64,000 nucleotides of DNA from Doryteuthis pealeii (taxonomy: Eukaryota > Mollusca > Cephalopoda > Myopsida > Loliginidae). Positions 19,837 to 31,600 of this stretch are shown here, one piece after another. The notes under the pieces are model-generated. The model was not told where the DNA came from and did not search any database. It saw only the letters and a list, made by a program, of their open reading frames with translations. The stretch is taken from positions 68,260,494-68,324,493 of the forward strand of contig CM042157.1 of assembly GCA_023376005.1 (NCBI GenBank). Reading direction: 5' to 3'. Positions within the stretch are counted from its first letter, which is position 1, and each line of letters starts with the position of its first letter. Both the position numbers and the translations under genes were made by a program.

Positions 19837-19995
19837 ATTGATTTTTCTCGATTTGTTTAGCCTTACATTTGAATAGGTATTCCCACCTAATTCATTTATT
19901 ATTAATTAATTAATTTTCAAAATTAGGTACCACTTCAATTAAGCACATATTCTCCCAAAAATTGTCGGCTAAAAAAGCCATATCAAAACACATTG
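19837..19995 (+). mobile_element. FB3 half copy, 3' part
   Basis: Sequence downstream of the hammerhead matches one arm of FB3 (CTCGATTTGTTTAGCCTTAC through AAGCACATATTCTCCC). A (TA)n array follows at 20018-20058. Confidence 0.6.
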
Positions 19996-20014
19996 TTTGT
20001 TTGTTTGTTTACTT

Positions 20015-20059
<45 letters not shown>

Positions 20060-20780
20060 CAGCAATATAGGTGATTATTTTGAAGGAGATGTGACTTACC
20101 AATTTGTCGATAGAGCACTATTTAAAAAAAAAAATTTTAAGTGTGGCTTCTTTTTCTCATATTTTATGTAATGGATTCCTGCTACTTACCAACAATTTCA
20201 GTGTAGAGGAATTGGATATCTCGTTATTGTACCGTCTGCTGCAAAATTTAAGATGAGGGGGGAAAAAAAAAAAAGACGAAGGAGAAAAACAGATGCTTAT
20301 ATTTACTTTACTCTCTTGGAACATTCACTGAACACCCAGAAAACACACTAGGATGCAAGTATTTATTTTCACCTGAGCCGTCTGAAGCCAGATCCAGACG
20401 TATATACCTTGTAACCTTGGCAATGGATTTCTAACTTCAAGAGGAACGAGAGGTGGGGGTGTGGGGCGAAGAAGTAAAAAAAATTACCATCCTGAGGATT
20501 TTTAGTTGACTTTACTTTATTAGATGATGTTTTTACTGGCAAAAGTCCAACTATGTTTCATAGTAAAAAGTCTATGTTCCTCCAGTGAACTTCAGAACGA
20601 GAAGAAATATGGAGTCAAGTTACTGGTTTAAGATTCTACGAGGAAATTTATTCAGGATCTTGGCCAGTTAAAAGTGTGACCAAAAAGCCAAAATGATATG
20701 TTTAAACTTATCTATTTTTATGATTTTTTATGATAAGACAAACAGATAGTCGTACATTATTTCCAAACTAGCAAAATATA
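20060..20780. other. Intron sequence without recognised features
   Basis: It contains short A- and T-runs and one purine-rich block (about 20250-20280). I find no coding frame with family similarity and no repeat partner in the window. Confidence 0.4.
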
Positions 20781-20783
20781 AAC

Positions 20784-20818
<35 letters not shown>

Positions 20819-20999
20819 AGATATCTTTTTCAGATGGAAAAAAAAAAAAAAAATTTGTGAAATTGTATTTATTATAACATCTCACAATGCACACGCTTTT
20901 TAAAACCATTTTCAAATTTTGCTCGTACCACAATCTATTATATATATATATATATATTATATATATATATATATATATATTACATATAAAGAAAAGTAA

Positions 21000-21140
21000 A
21001 GAAAAATTCTAATATAAGTATACTAGCAGGACTAGTAGATATACCACAGTATGATAATTTGATTATAAAAACGTTTAATATATTTACTTTAGAGCTATTT
21101 CGTAATAGTTCAATCTGTAAAAAGACAAACAGATAGTTGT
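21000..21140 (+). repeat. Repeat family D fragment
   Basis: CTAGCAGGACTAGTAGATAT through TAGTTCAATCTGTAAAAAG matches the left part of the family D unit. It is adjacent to TA arrays. Confidence 0.5.
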
Positions 21141-21215
21141 ATATTATTTCCAAACTAGCAGGATATAAAACTATACAGATATATATATAATGTATATATA
21201 TATATATATATATAT

Positions 21216-21470
21216 TTGGGGAGAATATGTGCTTAATTGAGGTTGTACCTAATTTTGAAAGTTAATTAATAATTAATTAATTAGGCGGGCATACCTATTC
21301 AAATGTAAGGCTAAACAAATCGAGAAAAATCAATCTCTGAAAGAGAATATGTGCTTAATTGAGGTCGTACCTAATTTTGAAAGTTAATTAATTATTAATT
21401 AATCAACTTTCAAAATTAGGTACGACTTCAATTAAGCACATATTCTCCCAAAAATTGTCGGCTAAAAAAA
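21216..21470. mobile_element. Palindromic element FB3, copy 2
   Basis: Inverted arms GAGAATATGTGCTTAATTGA and complement, with a partial third arm in the middle (about 21345). It is flanked by (TA)n at 21190 and 21508. The hammerhead core is lost. Confidence 0.7.
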
Positions 21471-21534
21471 GCCATATCAAAACACATCGCTTGTGTATTT
21501 ACTTCTCATATATATATATATAAAGTAAAGAAAA

Positions 21535-22075
21535 ATTCTAATATAGGTATACCAGCAGGACTAGTAGATATACCACAGTATGATAATTTGATTATCAAAA
21601 CATTTAATAAATTTACTTAAGAGCTATTGCATAGTTCAATCTGTAAAAAGTATAATGATCTTGATTTAACACTCTCTCACTCTTTTTTCTTACTTTCTTT
21701 CATCTTTTCTTATGTTCGATTCCTCAACCTTATTTCCCTTATGGCAACCCCAACCCCTTTTTATCATATGGATACTAGAAGGCGATAGCTGAGGTTCTTC
21801 ATGTCCTGGGTATGACATTAAGCTCTATCTGATTGTGAGGTTCCACTTTGGAGATCTGGGGAATGTCGAACACCACTTTATCACCATTGCTCCTTGGTCC
21901 ACTCTGGCCTGGAGTGGTAGTACCTGTTAGGGTCCTACCTATGGGTTAAAGAGAAAAATGTGTTTATAAAAAAATTTGAGTATCCATTAAGAATGAATTT
22001 ATTTCAAAACTTTGTCGGCGTTAAATGACCCACTGAGGTTGATATGCTGTAAAACCAACTAAACCAACCCCCAAA
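21535..22075 (+). repeat. Repeat family D fragment followed by repeat family C
   Basis: The segment 21535-21720 is a family D unit. The segment 21725-22075 is family C: CTTATGGCAACCCCAACCCC, TGGGGAATGTCGAACACC, then GTTGATATGCTGTAAAACC and an ACCAA-rich tail. Confidence 0.55.
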
Positions 22076-22084
22076 AATTATGTT

Positions 22085-22740
22085 CAATTGAAATTAGTGT
22101 TATTGCTTCTGCACGCTCACACCCTCTCTTTATACTCTCTTTATTTTTCCCGTACTCTCTTTCATTTTTCTTTCTTTCTTATTCTATTTTTTTCTGAGTA
22201 ACATGTACTATTTCTTCCCTTTCTTTCTTTATGATAAAAACGGAATGGTCCATTATTTAGTTACATAACTATGAATAAGGGGTGTACTTATTTTTTGGGC
22301 TGTTACATGTTCTATTTTTAGTTTTAGATTTTCAAGTGCTGTAGAGTTTGATCATAAAAATCCCCTTAATGATATCATATGTATAATGTTTCAATGGAAA
22401 TAATAAAATCCTGGTATTTTTGGTTTAGGAAAAAAACAAAACTTTTCTATAAAAACTTTTCTGTGTAACATGTCCTATTTCTTCCCTTTCTTTATGATAA
22501 AAATGGAATGGTCCATTATTTAGTTACATAACTATGAATAAGGGGTGTACTTATTTTTGGGGCTGTTATGTGTTCTATTTTTAGTTTTAGAGTTTCAAGT
22601 ACTGTAGAATTTGATCATAAAAATCCTCTTAATGATATCATTTGTATAACGTTTCAATGGAAATAATAAAATCCTGGTATTTTTGGTTTAGAAAAAAAAA
22701 AAATATTTTCTATAAAAACTTGGGGTGTATTTATTTACAG
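22085..22740 (+). repeat. Tandem duplication (about 265 bp) inside repeat family D
   Basis: The segment from GTAACATGTACTATTTCTTC (about 22198) is repeated from about 22463 with few changes, including AAATGGAATGGTCCATTATT and AAATCCTGGTATTTTTGGTT. Confidence 0.65.
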
Positions 22741-22774
22741 ACAAACTATGTATTAATAAGCAACCTGAGTCCTT

Positions 22775-23530
22775 TGGTTATCAAAATGACTTGATTTGGG
22801 ATTAAATGACCCGGTAAGTGTTGATATGCCATAAAACAAAACAATCAACCAACCAGACTTAGTAAAGCTTAGTAATTTTTTTCTTACGTTAAGTGAAAGT
22901 AAGTTATTCTTATAGATTGTAGCAAGAGTAGGTGTTAATCTTCCAACTGTTATCATCTTGCAACACCCTCTGCTTAAAAAGGAGAGGGTCCAAATCATCC
23001 AAGATGAAATGCAAAAATGTAATTCCTGATTAACTGGTGTTGCTTATCTGCCGAATTCTTAATTCTTATGAGTGTTGTCACCTCAGCTAAATAATAGACA
23101 ATTATGTTTTTATTATAAAGAAAGGAGAAGAAAAAGGACATGCTACACAGAAAGAATATAAGAAAAAAAAAAGAATGAAAGAGAGTAGGAGAAAGATTTA
23201 GAGGGGGACAATAACGCTAATCTGTTTCAATCAAACATAATGAAAAGAAGGAAAGAAAGGAAAAACAGTGCGAGAGAAAGTTAAATCAAGATTATTATAC
23301 TTTTTACATATTGAAGTGTTTTGCAATAGCTCTTAAGTAAACATATAAAATGTTATAATAATTAAATCATCATATTGTGGTATATCCACAGGTTCTGAAA
23401 TAAAGAGAGTTAAATCAAGATTATTATACTTTTTACATATTGAACTATATTGCAAAATTTCTTTAGTAAACATATCAAAGGTTGTAATAATTAAATTATC
23501 ATACAGTGGTATATCCACAGATCCTGCTAG
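22775..23530 (-). repeat. Family C tail and inverted repeat family D copy
   Basis: The segment 22775-22858 ends GATATGCCATAAAACAAAAC (family C tail, plus orientation). The segment 22885-23290 is the distal family D block in reverse (CTTGCAACACCCTCTGCTTA, CTGGTGTTGCTTATCTGCCG), and 23280-23530 holds two reverse 102-bp-type units. Confidence 0.6.
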
Positions 23531-23599
23531 TATTCAATATTACCATACACTTGATCTCTATACAACTCGTGATATTATCATAGCTAGGTTTTATTAAAC

Positions 23600-24494
23600 C
23601 AGCATTTCTTAACCTTTTTACCCTTATGTAACCCTTAAAATAAATTACGTCTCAAGGAAGCCCTGCGCAAAAACTAAATTATATACCATATCTTTCACAT
23701 TTTATTTCCATCGTAGTTCACATGGTAAATATCATAGTATATATTTCTGAATAACTGGTTTAAGAAAAAATTAATACATTGTCAAATTTTTTGGTAATAC
23801 TAAATAAAATTCATATTGCTTGTTTATAAAATTTCATCACTAAATATATTCCCAATCATTGTTCTAGATGAGCGGTCGGAGAGGCCCCCTCCAATCAATT
23901 GGCTGGTCATGTCAAGTCCTATCACCTATATGATTGCCCTGACCCTATTGTTCTTATGGCAACCCCCAACCCTTTTTATCATATGGGTGCTAGAAGGCAG
24001 TGGCTGAGGGTCTTCAACCTAGGAATGACATTACACTGATGGTGAGGTTCCAGTTTGGGAGGTTTGGGGAATGTGGAGCACCCCTTCATCACCATTGCTT
24101 CCTGGTCCACTCTGATCCGGAGTGGTAGTACCTGTTAGGGTCCCATCCATGGGTTAAATAGTAAAACATGAGTTTATAAAAAAAATTGAGAATCCATTAA
24201 GAATGAATTTATTTCTAAACTTTATCGGCATTAAATGACCCACTGAGGTTGATATGCCATAAAACAAACCAAACCAAACCAATGATTGATTTTTTTTATA
24301 ATAGGTTGCATAGATGATATCTATATGACAATATTACAATAACCAAGAATATATTGTGTGTATAGTAATATTACATATATAAAATTAAATAAAAAGTTAA
24401 AAGTGCATTAGCTTATCTCACTTGTTCTCATGGAACCCTTAGGGACCTTTTGTGGAAACTTAGGGTTCTGGGGACCCCTGGTTGAGAAACACTA
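23600..24494. mobile_element. Non-autonomous hAT transposon with 8-bp target-site duplication
   Basis: The left terminus CAGCATTTCTTAACC and the right terminus (complement) TAGTGTTTCTCAACC are imperfect inverted repeats of the hAT type. The flanks are exactly TATTAAAC on both sides (23592-23599 and 24495-24502), the 8-bp duplication diagnostic of hAT. It contains a complete repeat family C copy. No transposase frame is present. A terminal fragment of the same family lies at 39585-39660. Confidence 0.85.
23860..24285 (+). repeat. Repeat family C, fullest copy, nested in the hAT element
   Basis: From GAGCGGTCGGAGAGGCCCCC through TTATGGCAACCCCCAACCC, TGGGGAATGTGGAGCACCC and GGAGTGGTAGTACCTGTTAG to GATATGCCATAAAACAAACC with an (ACCAA)n-like tail. 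The repetitive tail suggests a retroposon, perhaps a SINE or a LINE 3' end; no tRNA-like boxes were found. Confidence 0.6.
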
Positions 24495-24690
24495 TATTAA
24501 ACAAATATGTCGAAATTTTGATTTGCTTAAATGTAAGAATATGTCAGGATGTCTACAGTACATTTAATTCAGGTGTTTTTTTAAAAAAACTTTAACTGAA
24601 AGTCTATCCTGTGTTAACATAGACCTTATTAATTATAATTAATATTTATTTTTAATGAGGTTGGCTCTTTCCAGTAAGTATTTCATATCT

Positions 24691-24692
<2 letters not shown>

Positions 24693-24743
<51 letters not shown>

Positions 24744-24765
24744 CACAAAACACACACCCACACAC
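24693..24765. repeat. (GA)n and (CA)n microsatellites
   Basis: An uninterrupted GA array of about 23 units followed by short CA runs. Confidence 0.9.
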
Positions 24766-24880
24766 ATCCGCATATCATTCTCAATAGAATCTTGCAGAAA
24801 ATTTATTTTTGGTTTTACGCATTGCTGAAAAAACTTTGTTTAACCAGTGAGTGGGAAGGAAGGAGGTTGAATGAGTATGG

Positions 24881-24883
<3 letters not shown>

Positions 24884-24945
<62 letters not shown>

Positions 24946-24946
24946 T
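24884..24946. repeat. (TA)n microsatellite
   Basis: TA array with two interruptions. Confidence 0.9.
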
Positions 24947-25164
24947 AGTTTATATTTATTTACATGGGAACAAGTCTGCTACCATTGGTTTCTTGCTGTG
25001 TATTCTTAATTTTTTAAGCGGAACAATCATCGGGCAGCGGAAAATGTTTAAAAAATGATATTGAATATAATAAAATATCTTTGTTTGTTTAATTGTATTC
25101 ACGTGTCACTTGTTTGTTTAATATATATATATATATATGTGTGTGTGTGTATTTGGGCAGTATT

Positions 25165-25508
25165 TTTTCATTTATGCATGTTGAATTAAACAACAGACAC
25201 ATCTCCTGTTTAACAATTTTATTTGCAATTTTTTTCAAGTTTTCTGGCCAACTTTTTAATATTTGGGAACACTTTTCCTATCAGATCTCTTCCTTCCAGC
25301 CTCTACATCCATTAATATAATTTGAAGAACTGGAACACATCACCCCTGATGATGGCACTTCGAAGTGCCGAAAGTACTTGGGACCTGAACTTTGGTGTAC
25401 TAATCCACGAATTCCACCCAAATATTAAAAAGTTGGCCAGAAAACTTGAAAAAAATTGCAAATAAAATTGTTAAACAGGAGATGTGTCTGTTGTTTAATT
25501 CAACATGC

Positions 25509-25512
<4 letters not shown>
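25165..25512. mobile_element. Palindromic element FB4, copy 1, with central hammerhead motif
   Basis: The left arm at 25175-25280 (CATGTTGAATTAAACAACAG through CTGGCCAACTTTTTAATATT) is inverted at 25418-25510. The 140-bp centre carries a hammerhead-like core at 25343-25382. (TA)n/(TG)n arrays lie on both sides. A diverged copy is at 54597-55028. Confidence 0.75.
25343..25382 (+). ncRNA. Hammerhead ribozyme candidate in FB4
   Basis: Stem I CCC/GGG, core CUGAUGA, one extra U, a strong stem II GGCACUU/AAGUGCC, core GAAA, the self-complementary AGUACU as loopless stem III, and cleavage base U. The single unpaired nucleotide between the first core strand and stem II also occurs in FB1 and in the 55174 motif. 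Confidence 0.5.
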
Positions 25513-25546
<34 letters not shown>

Positions 25547-25707
25547 ATGTGTGTGTGTGTGTGTGTGTGATCTTCATAAAATACTAATTACTACAAAACT
25601 GCAACACAATCACAGTATACTCTATGGCCCTCAGGGGTGCAGGATATTTATATTACAATTATAAATACTGTATATAGTAGTAAGAAAGAATAGTCATCCC
25701 TACTCTT

Positions 25708-25710
<3 letters not shown>

Positions 25711-25756
<46 letters not shown>
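25711..25756. repeat. (TA)n microsatellite
   Basis: Uninterrupted TA array. Confidence 0.9.
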
Positions 25757-25758
<2 letters not shown>

Positions 25759-26404
25759 GGGTGACAAGATTTTGGAACACCCTTTACATAACCGGTAAAC
25801 TAATGGATTTTATACTAATTGATTAGGAATAATTAATTAATATTTTATTAACAATTTTGGTTAAACTTATCAATTTTTTATAAGTAGATTAAAAATGACT
25901 AGATTTGAAATTATTCTTATAATAATAATGAAATTTATTGTGTACAGTACTCAGGTGCACCACAACTCATGTCTAGTACATAGAATAATGTATTAGTGTC
26001 AGGAACATGAATAGCGTACAGTAATAAAATACATGTATGTGTGCGCATACATGCATATGTGTCTGGAGGGGGGTGTCAGGTATAAGCATGGAGGCTTTGA
26101 AAGATGCAGTGTTTCAGCAGCCTATAACAGATGCAGGCAATTTATTCCATGCCCCAGGAGCTCTGACCATAAAAAAATATTTCCGAAAGTCAAAAACTTT
26201 GCTAATCAACTATAACTAATTCCAATTTATTTTTTGTGTTTGCAATATTAATTTTGTGTTTGTTTTGTGTTTGTTTTTTTAATTAATATTTATTATTTTG
26301 CTTAATTTTTTCTTTCTTATTTCTTTTTTTGTTTTTTTGTTGGTAATTTCAGTTTCCGCATGCAGTTTTTTTCTTTCTTTATTATTAGAATCATGGAGTT
26401 TTAC

Positions 26405-26462
26405 ACACTTGCCGTAGCCAGTAGATCACTGGAGGCTGAGTGACAGCAAGTCTCCAGGACTC

Positions 26463-26506
<44 letters not shown>

Positions 26507-26515
26507 TATTTTATT
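26405..26515 (-). pseudogene. LINE 3'-end fragment with (ATT)n tail
   Basis: CTGGAGGCTGAGTGACAGCA and AGTCTCCAGGACTCTTATTA is the reverse complement of the LINE terminus at 43315-43360, followed by a long (ATT)n array. Confidence 0.55.
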
Positions 26516-26740
26516 TTTATTATTTTATTCATTATTATTTAATTATTTATTTATTTTGGGGTTGCGTTTTTATTTCAGCTTTTTTTCCGTGTTTTTTTAT
26601 TTATTTTATTTTATTATTTATCATCCTTTATTTTACTTTTGTGGTTGTTGATTTCAGCTTGTTTTTGTCTCCGTGTTGTTTTACTATTTTATTTTATTCA
26701 TTATTTATTGTTTCTTTCTTTATTTCTCGACATGTTGTTT
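26515..26740. repeat. T-rich low-complexity region
   Basis: TTTATT-rich imperfect simple sequence. The apparent open frames here are compositional. Confidence 0.7.
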
Positions 26741-27102
26741 GCTTCCCTGCATGCAAAGCAGGCTACCGATACAAAACGTGTTCCTTCAACCATTTTCAAG
26801 ACGGGAAGAACCCAGTCTTATAATATTTCCAATAAGTACTGAGCAGGCGTTGCTGGCTGTGGTGGTAAGTACCGGTCAGTGGGTTTACTCGGCCTGCTGA
26901 CTTACCACTAGGTGACGGTCTTCTTTCCTGCTTCAAACTCAGCATTTTTTCCCTTAATACTAACGCTAACTAATTACTGTTAGAAGATCAAATGTCTGTG
27001 ATTAGCAAATCTTCAACTATGAAAAAAAACAGAAAAAAAAAAAAAACAAAAAAACAAATCTTATTCAAAATTATAATACATGGATTTATTTGAACTGTTC
27101 TA

Positions 27103-27602
27103 CAGGGTAGGTCGATTTTGGAACTGTAACATCTCCCATGTGGCAAAAGTTGAAAATTGCAATTTAACATAAAGAATTACCGCACAAAATATTTTTCTTC
27201 AAAACTTTGCCTTCCTTTGAGGAAATAGATTTCAATCTTTTAAAATGTTATCACTGTTACAGCTTAATTATTTGGTAAAAACCAGCATATCAGAGGTGTT
27301 GGTGGTGATGGAGTGGGTGGTATATTTTCAATTTGAATTCTAGTTATATTTTATTAGCCTTGTATTAAACGACAACCTTCTCTATTCTAATATTGAAATT
27401 GCTAAATTTTCTAAACAAATGTTGCAAAAATGAGGATTTTTTAGTGCATTTTAGTAGATGATCTTTGATGCTATTTCCTCAAACAATGGAACAAGTAAGA
27501 GATCTAATTTTTGGTATCAGTATTCATTATACCAACACACAACTTTTGTTTTAGAGAATTTGAAATTTTTTAAAAATAGTGAAAAATCAACCTACCCTAC
27601 TG
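27103..27602. mobile_element. MITE-like element with GGGTAGGT inverted ends
   Basis: The left end GGGTAGGTCGATTTT is matched at the right end by AAAATCAACCTACCC. It is about 500 bp and non-coding. The left 90 bp recur at 3764-3860, which supports dispersal. Confidence 0.6.
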
Positions 27603-27639
27603 TTCTCCTCATTTTGGTTGTTTTAGTCACAACATTTTA

Positions 27640-27812
27640 GCTGTTGCATCCAAATATTCTCCCTCCAGCTATGGGTGAATAGTAGGGCAGACTGGGCTCT
27701 TTAAACTTGACTAGGTAACCAGTCTAGGAGACGGAAAACTCTGAATTCAAACCTTTTAAACTCCACTTAAGAAATTGACCTTATGTCACATCCTACTTGT
27801 GTGGTTGGGATA
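27640..27812 (+). mobile_element. SINE B, 5'-truncated copy
   Basis: Body from CTCCCTCCAGCTATGGGTGA to the 3' end, followed by (TA)n. Confidence 0.65.
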
Positions 27813-27832
27813 TATAATATATATATATATAT

Positions 27833-28052
27833 ATAAAGTAAAAAAATGTGAAGACAGCAAGGGAGTCTATCCCCTTTTCACAAGCGCTAGACCAAGGAGA
27901 TTGTTTTTCTGTGTCTGGGATGGTGCACCTACACCTACCATCAGCTTCTCACTTTACCGCACAGATCATTGTGCTACTCATACGGTGAGTTGGCAAGAGT
28001 CGGTATTGAACCAGGAACCTTTTGGTTCCCAGGCAGACACTCTACTGACTAA
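27833..28052 (-). mobile_element. SINE A copy
   Basis: The body is complete with a partial tRNA-like head at the right (complement of CTAGTCAGTAGAGTG, B-box complement GGTATTGAACC). Confidence 0.7.
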
Positions 28053-28231
28053 TATATATATATTATATTATTATTTATATATATTTTTTTTGCTTGAAGC
28101 CAATTACAATGCATATATCGTATAAAATTCAATAATTATTGAAAATAATCATGACAAGCGAACTCGGCAAATATTGTGCCCCACGTAGAACATCGTACAG
28201 TTGTTTCAACTTTATTAAGTCAAATCAGCGA

Positions 28232-28752
28232 TGTATACTTACGATTTCCGGTAATTTATGAGGAAGTGCGTCCCAGTCTCCTGCCTCAAAAATTGCTACC
28301 CTGTGACTATCAAAATAACAACCCCAGCTCATCATAATTCTTGTTTATTTATCGTAATTTGTCGTAATTCTTATATATAGTTTGGAATAGACTGAGATAG
28401 ATAGGTAGATAAACAAACAAAATAATATAGATAGATATTAACAAATGGAGATTGATAGATATATATTTTCGACAAGTAAATGTATTTGGGGGGGGGCGCT
28501 TTTTTTTGTCGTAATTCTTGTTTATTTAAACTAAAAACAAGACATTAAACAAACATGAATAAAAGAAAATCTTAGTATTTAAAGTAATATAGATAAATAT
28601 GAACAAATTGAGATAGATAGATAGATAGATAGATATGAAGATGGATAGTTTTAAATAGACTGAGCTGTGTCGTTATTTTAATTGTCACAGGGTAGAAATT
28701 TTTGAGGCAGGAGACCGGGAAGCACTTCCTCATAAATTACCCGATTTCCCTC
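28232..28752. mobile_element. Foldback element with about 90-bp arms and GATA microsatellite interior
   Basis: The arm ATTTATGAGGAAGTGCGTCC through CAAAAATTGCTACCCTGTGA (28250-28325) is inverted at 28670-28745. The interior holds imperfect repeats of TCGTAATTCTTGTTTATTTA and (GATA)n. Confidence 0.6.
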
Positions 28753-29026
28753 CGACAGAAATAACAATCAAATCTACACTTCATTTTCCACCAGGGAAAT
28801 TTAAAACTTGTAACTCTTCATTCTTACAATGCTGATTTGTCTCCCCACTCTCCAAAAATGTGGGTGGGGGAGAGTTATTCCTTGACCCCCAAGGATTAAA
28901 CACAACTTAGAGAACGAAATGAGATTTATTAATTTCTTTCATGGAACCAATTTTTTAAAATTTTCTTTAATCAAGGAATAATTTTAACTTTATATAAATG
29001 GACAACAAAATTTTGTTGTCTGAATT

Positions 29027-29360
29027 TTTAAGATGAGGCTTCATAATTTGTATTATTTAAATTTTTCAGACTGTTGTCCTCATCTTTATTAGGTATCATT
29101 AAACAAATACAAACATTTGTATCATTTAGATTTTTTTAGACTTTTGCCTCTTTTTTATTGTTATATACACCACGTTTCGGATGATGTGCCCTGTGGACTT
29201 CTTCAGGTGTTTCTTGTCAAACTTGGTAGCCTTCATGACTAGAAAGTTCCCAATTTTGACAAGAAACAACCTGATGAAGGCCAGAAGGCATATTAGCTGA
29301 AATGTTTGTGTATATGAAAATAAAGATAAGGACAACAGCCTGAAAAATCTAAATAATAAT
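29027..29360. mobile_element. Foldback repeat family FB1, copy 3 (degenerate)
   Basis: Both arms are shortened. The left arm read on the minus strand keeps CUGAAGA and GAAAC; the right arm has CUGAUGA and GAAAUG. It has the outer end GATGAGG as in other FB1 copies. Confidence 0.6.
29167..29210 (-). ncRNA. Decayed hammerhead motif in FB1 copy 3
   Basis: Stem I is CACA-type (CAC/GUG) instead of the UAC/GUA of other FB1 copies, a compensatory change that keeps pairing. The cleavage position is G, which a hammerhead cannot cut, so this copy is expected to be inactive. Confidence 0.4.
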
Positions 29361-29559
29361 TTTGGTTATATTTTGAATACAGTTCTTGGTTTTAATAGTT
29401 GAAGACATGCTAAACACAATCCTTTCTCTTCTTTCCTATAATTTCTAATATAACTACTAATATAACAAACATAACTACTAATATAACTACTAATTTTTAT
29501 TAACTATAATATCTATCTTCTCTCTGCTTTTGCCAGTAAATAAAGTATGAGGGTATTGG

Positions 29560-29835
29560 AATATTTTGTGATATAAGGTGTGCTACAATTCCCCACCTGG
29601 ATTTATAGACTAGCCAAGACCATGTGGTTTATTCCTTCGCCAATCACTAGCCATACTGTGTGGCTGATACACTACTTAAACACTGATACTGGCCATAGTT
29701 CTACTAGCACTCATTGAGGAGGGACTTACAATACTCAGGACTCTTTACCAGAAGAACCAAAGGATTCTTATCAGAGGATTACCAAGGATCCAATTCCATT
29801 GGACAAGCGCTCTTGCTTAAAGCCTACAGGATGGC
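29560..29835 (+). repeat. Repeat family D, diverged distal copy
   Basis: TTTATAGACTAGCCAAGACC through CACTAGCC and the following block parallel 13966-14230. Confidence 0.45.
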
Positions 29836-29844
29836 CCATAAGAT

Positions 29845-29965
29845 TGTAACAGAGTGTCAGCTGAAAAGTTCATAGGCTGATCAAGATACTCTCATGGAAT
29901 GATGACCAAATGAGGTTCATTTTTCAACATAGTTCCCCTTGCGGTCAGTAAACTTCTTCAATCAG
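29845..29965 (-). pseudogene. Mariner transposase C-terminal fragment
   Basis: The left terminal sequence GTCAGCTGAAAAGTTCATAG is followed on the minus strand by coding-like sequence ending KKFTDRKGNYVEK and a stop, the usual C-terminus of mariner transposases. Confidence 0.6.
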
Positions 29966-30007
29966 GTTTATATAAGGTTTATAACACTTACACATTCTAC
30001 CATTTAC

Positions 30008-30212
30008 TAGGGTCAGCTGAAAAGTTCATAGGCTGACCAAGATACTCTCATGAAATGTGGCTAAATAAGGTTTATTTTACAAGATGGTCCCCTTTGCAGT
30101 CCACATATATTTGATCAGTACTTGCATCCCATTGGTCAAAAAAGTTATCAACAGCAGATATGATGTCATCATTTGGACTTTTCAGCCTGTGAACTTTTCA
30201 GCCCACTCTTGT
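30008..30212 (-). mobile_element. Internally deleted mariner element
   Basis: Both inverted ends are present: GTCAGCTGAAAAGTTCATAG at the left and CCTGTGAACTTTTCAGCC at the right. The minus strand retains AVDNFFDQWDASTDQIY and further residues to a stop, a mariner-type C-terminus joined directly to the other terminal repeat. Confidence 0.65.
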
Positions 30213-30309
30213 ATATTATTACCAGAAAATATATTCAGATTGAGAAAATAAATAAAAAAAAAAAATGTAAAACTGGATTAAGAAAAATAAGCTATAATTA
30301 AAACAAAGA

Positions 30310-30590
30310 AGCGTGTGGTGTAAAGGGTTAAAGTCATGGGAAATGGACGTGTCGCCCCGAGTTTAAATCCTGGATGTAGTAATTGCGTTTCACTTAGCGC
30401 TAATACCTTGGAAAAGGTATGAATCCTACTCTCTCTCCAGCTATGGATAAATAGTAGGGCAGACCGGGCTCTTTAACTTTGGTTAGGCAACCGGTCTAGA
30501 AGAAGGAAAACTGTGAATTCAAACCTGTTAAACTCCGCTTAAGAAATTGACCTTGTGTCACATCCTGCTTATGTGAAGGGGTTGGTAAAT
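30310..30590 (+). mobile_element. SINE B, full length
   Basis: A box GTGGTGTAAAGGGTTAAAG, B box CGAGTTTAAATCC, full body, and end GGGTTGGTAAAT. Confidence 0.8.
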
Positions 30591-30743
30591 AAGTATAATA
30601 TTAAACAAAGAATTTCAAAGATGAAATAAAATTTTATCGAAAGTGAGTATGAATTAAATAAAATAAAAATAGAAAGAAAATATTTGAAAAAAAGTAAAAG
30701 AAAAAGATATATATTAAAAAAAACAACTTTTATTTGTTATAGG

Positions 30744-30927
30744 GCACAAGGTGCGATTGTTACCATTGGTTTCAAAGCAACATGTTAGCCACTTATGGTC
30801 AAGACAATGCACCCATTAAGAAATGCAGGGAATGTCAATTCTCCCTCCATTTCTTAACGGGTGCATTGTCTTGATGATAAGTGGCTAACATGCTGCTTTG
30901 AAACCAATGGTAACAACTGCACCTTAA
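30744..30927. mobile_element. Palindromic element FB2, copy 2
   Basis: Arms GATTGTTACCATTGGTTTCA and complement extend inward through CACTTATGGTCAAGACAATG. The centre is CTCCCTCCATTTCTT. Confidence 0.7.
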
Positions 30928-31320
30928 ATGTATTGGAAACTATGATGAATAAATAAAGAATATATATGGTGTTTATATGTATGATTTATTATGAGTTTCT
31001 ACAAGTATTTGTCCCGGTGGCTGATCTTGTCCAAACTCAACCAATAATGCAGACCAGTCGAATATAAAACTTTTGATTTAGTATTTTTAATGTCTGTTTT
31101 CATTTTATTGATTATTGCTGATTTTGTGCGATAAGCCTTTTTTCTAAAAAACTTGTAGATAATATAAAAAAGGAAAAATGTTCTGTTCTACTTCTTTAGT
31201 GAATCTTTATGTTGAGAAGATTTTCATCAAAATAATCTCTCATATCACAACAGACAAGATCATCATTCATTGAGTGTTGGAATCAGGTTTTTCCAACTTC
31301 AAAATGCAAAAGATGGTTGA
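30927..31320. other. Intron sequence without recognised features
   Basis: No repeat partner or coding frame recognised. Confidence 0.35.
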
Positions 31321-31384
31321 TTTTGAAATGTCTATCCCAAAAGCCTCTTGCTAAAGAGATTTTCAAAGAGATTGATGGTAAATT

Positions 31385-31600
31385 CCTTGAAGCATTTCTT
31401 CCTTTTCTTCTTCTTGTGGGTCTTCTTTTTCTTCTTGTGGGTCTTCTTTTTCATCTTCTTTTTCTTTTTGTTCTTCTTGTGGGTCTTGTTCTTCTTCTTG
31501 TGGGTCTTCTTTTTCTTCTTTCTTTTTCTTCTTCTTGTGGGTCTTCTTCTTTTTCTTCCTCTTTTCCTTCTTTTTTTTCTTCTTCTTCTTCTGTTCCCTA
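31385..31600. repeat. (CTT)n-rich polypyrimidine tract
   Basis: A strand-asymmetric pyrimidine run of about 210 bp with interspersed GTGGGTCTT units. The two hydrophobic open frames here (Leu/Phe-rich) are compositional. Such tracts can form triplex DNA. Confidence 0.75.
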
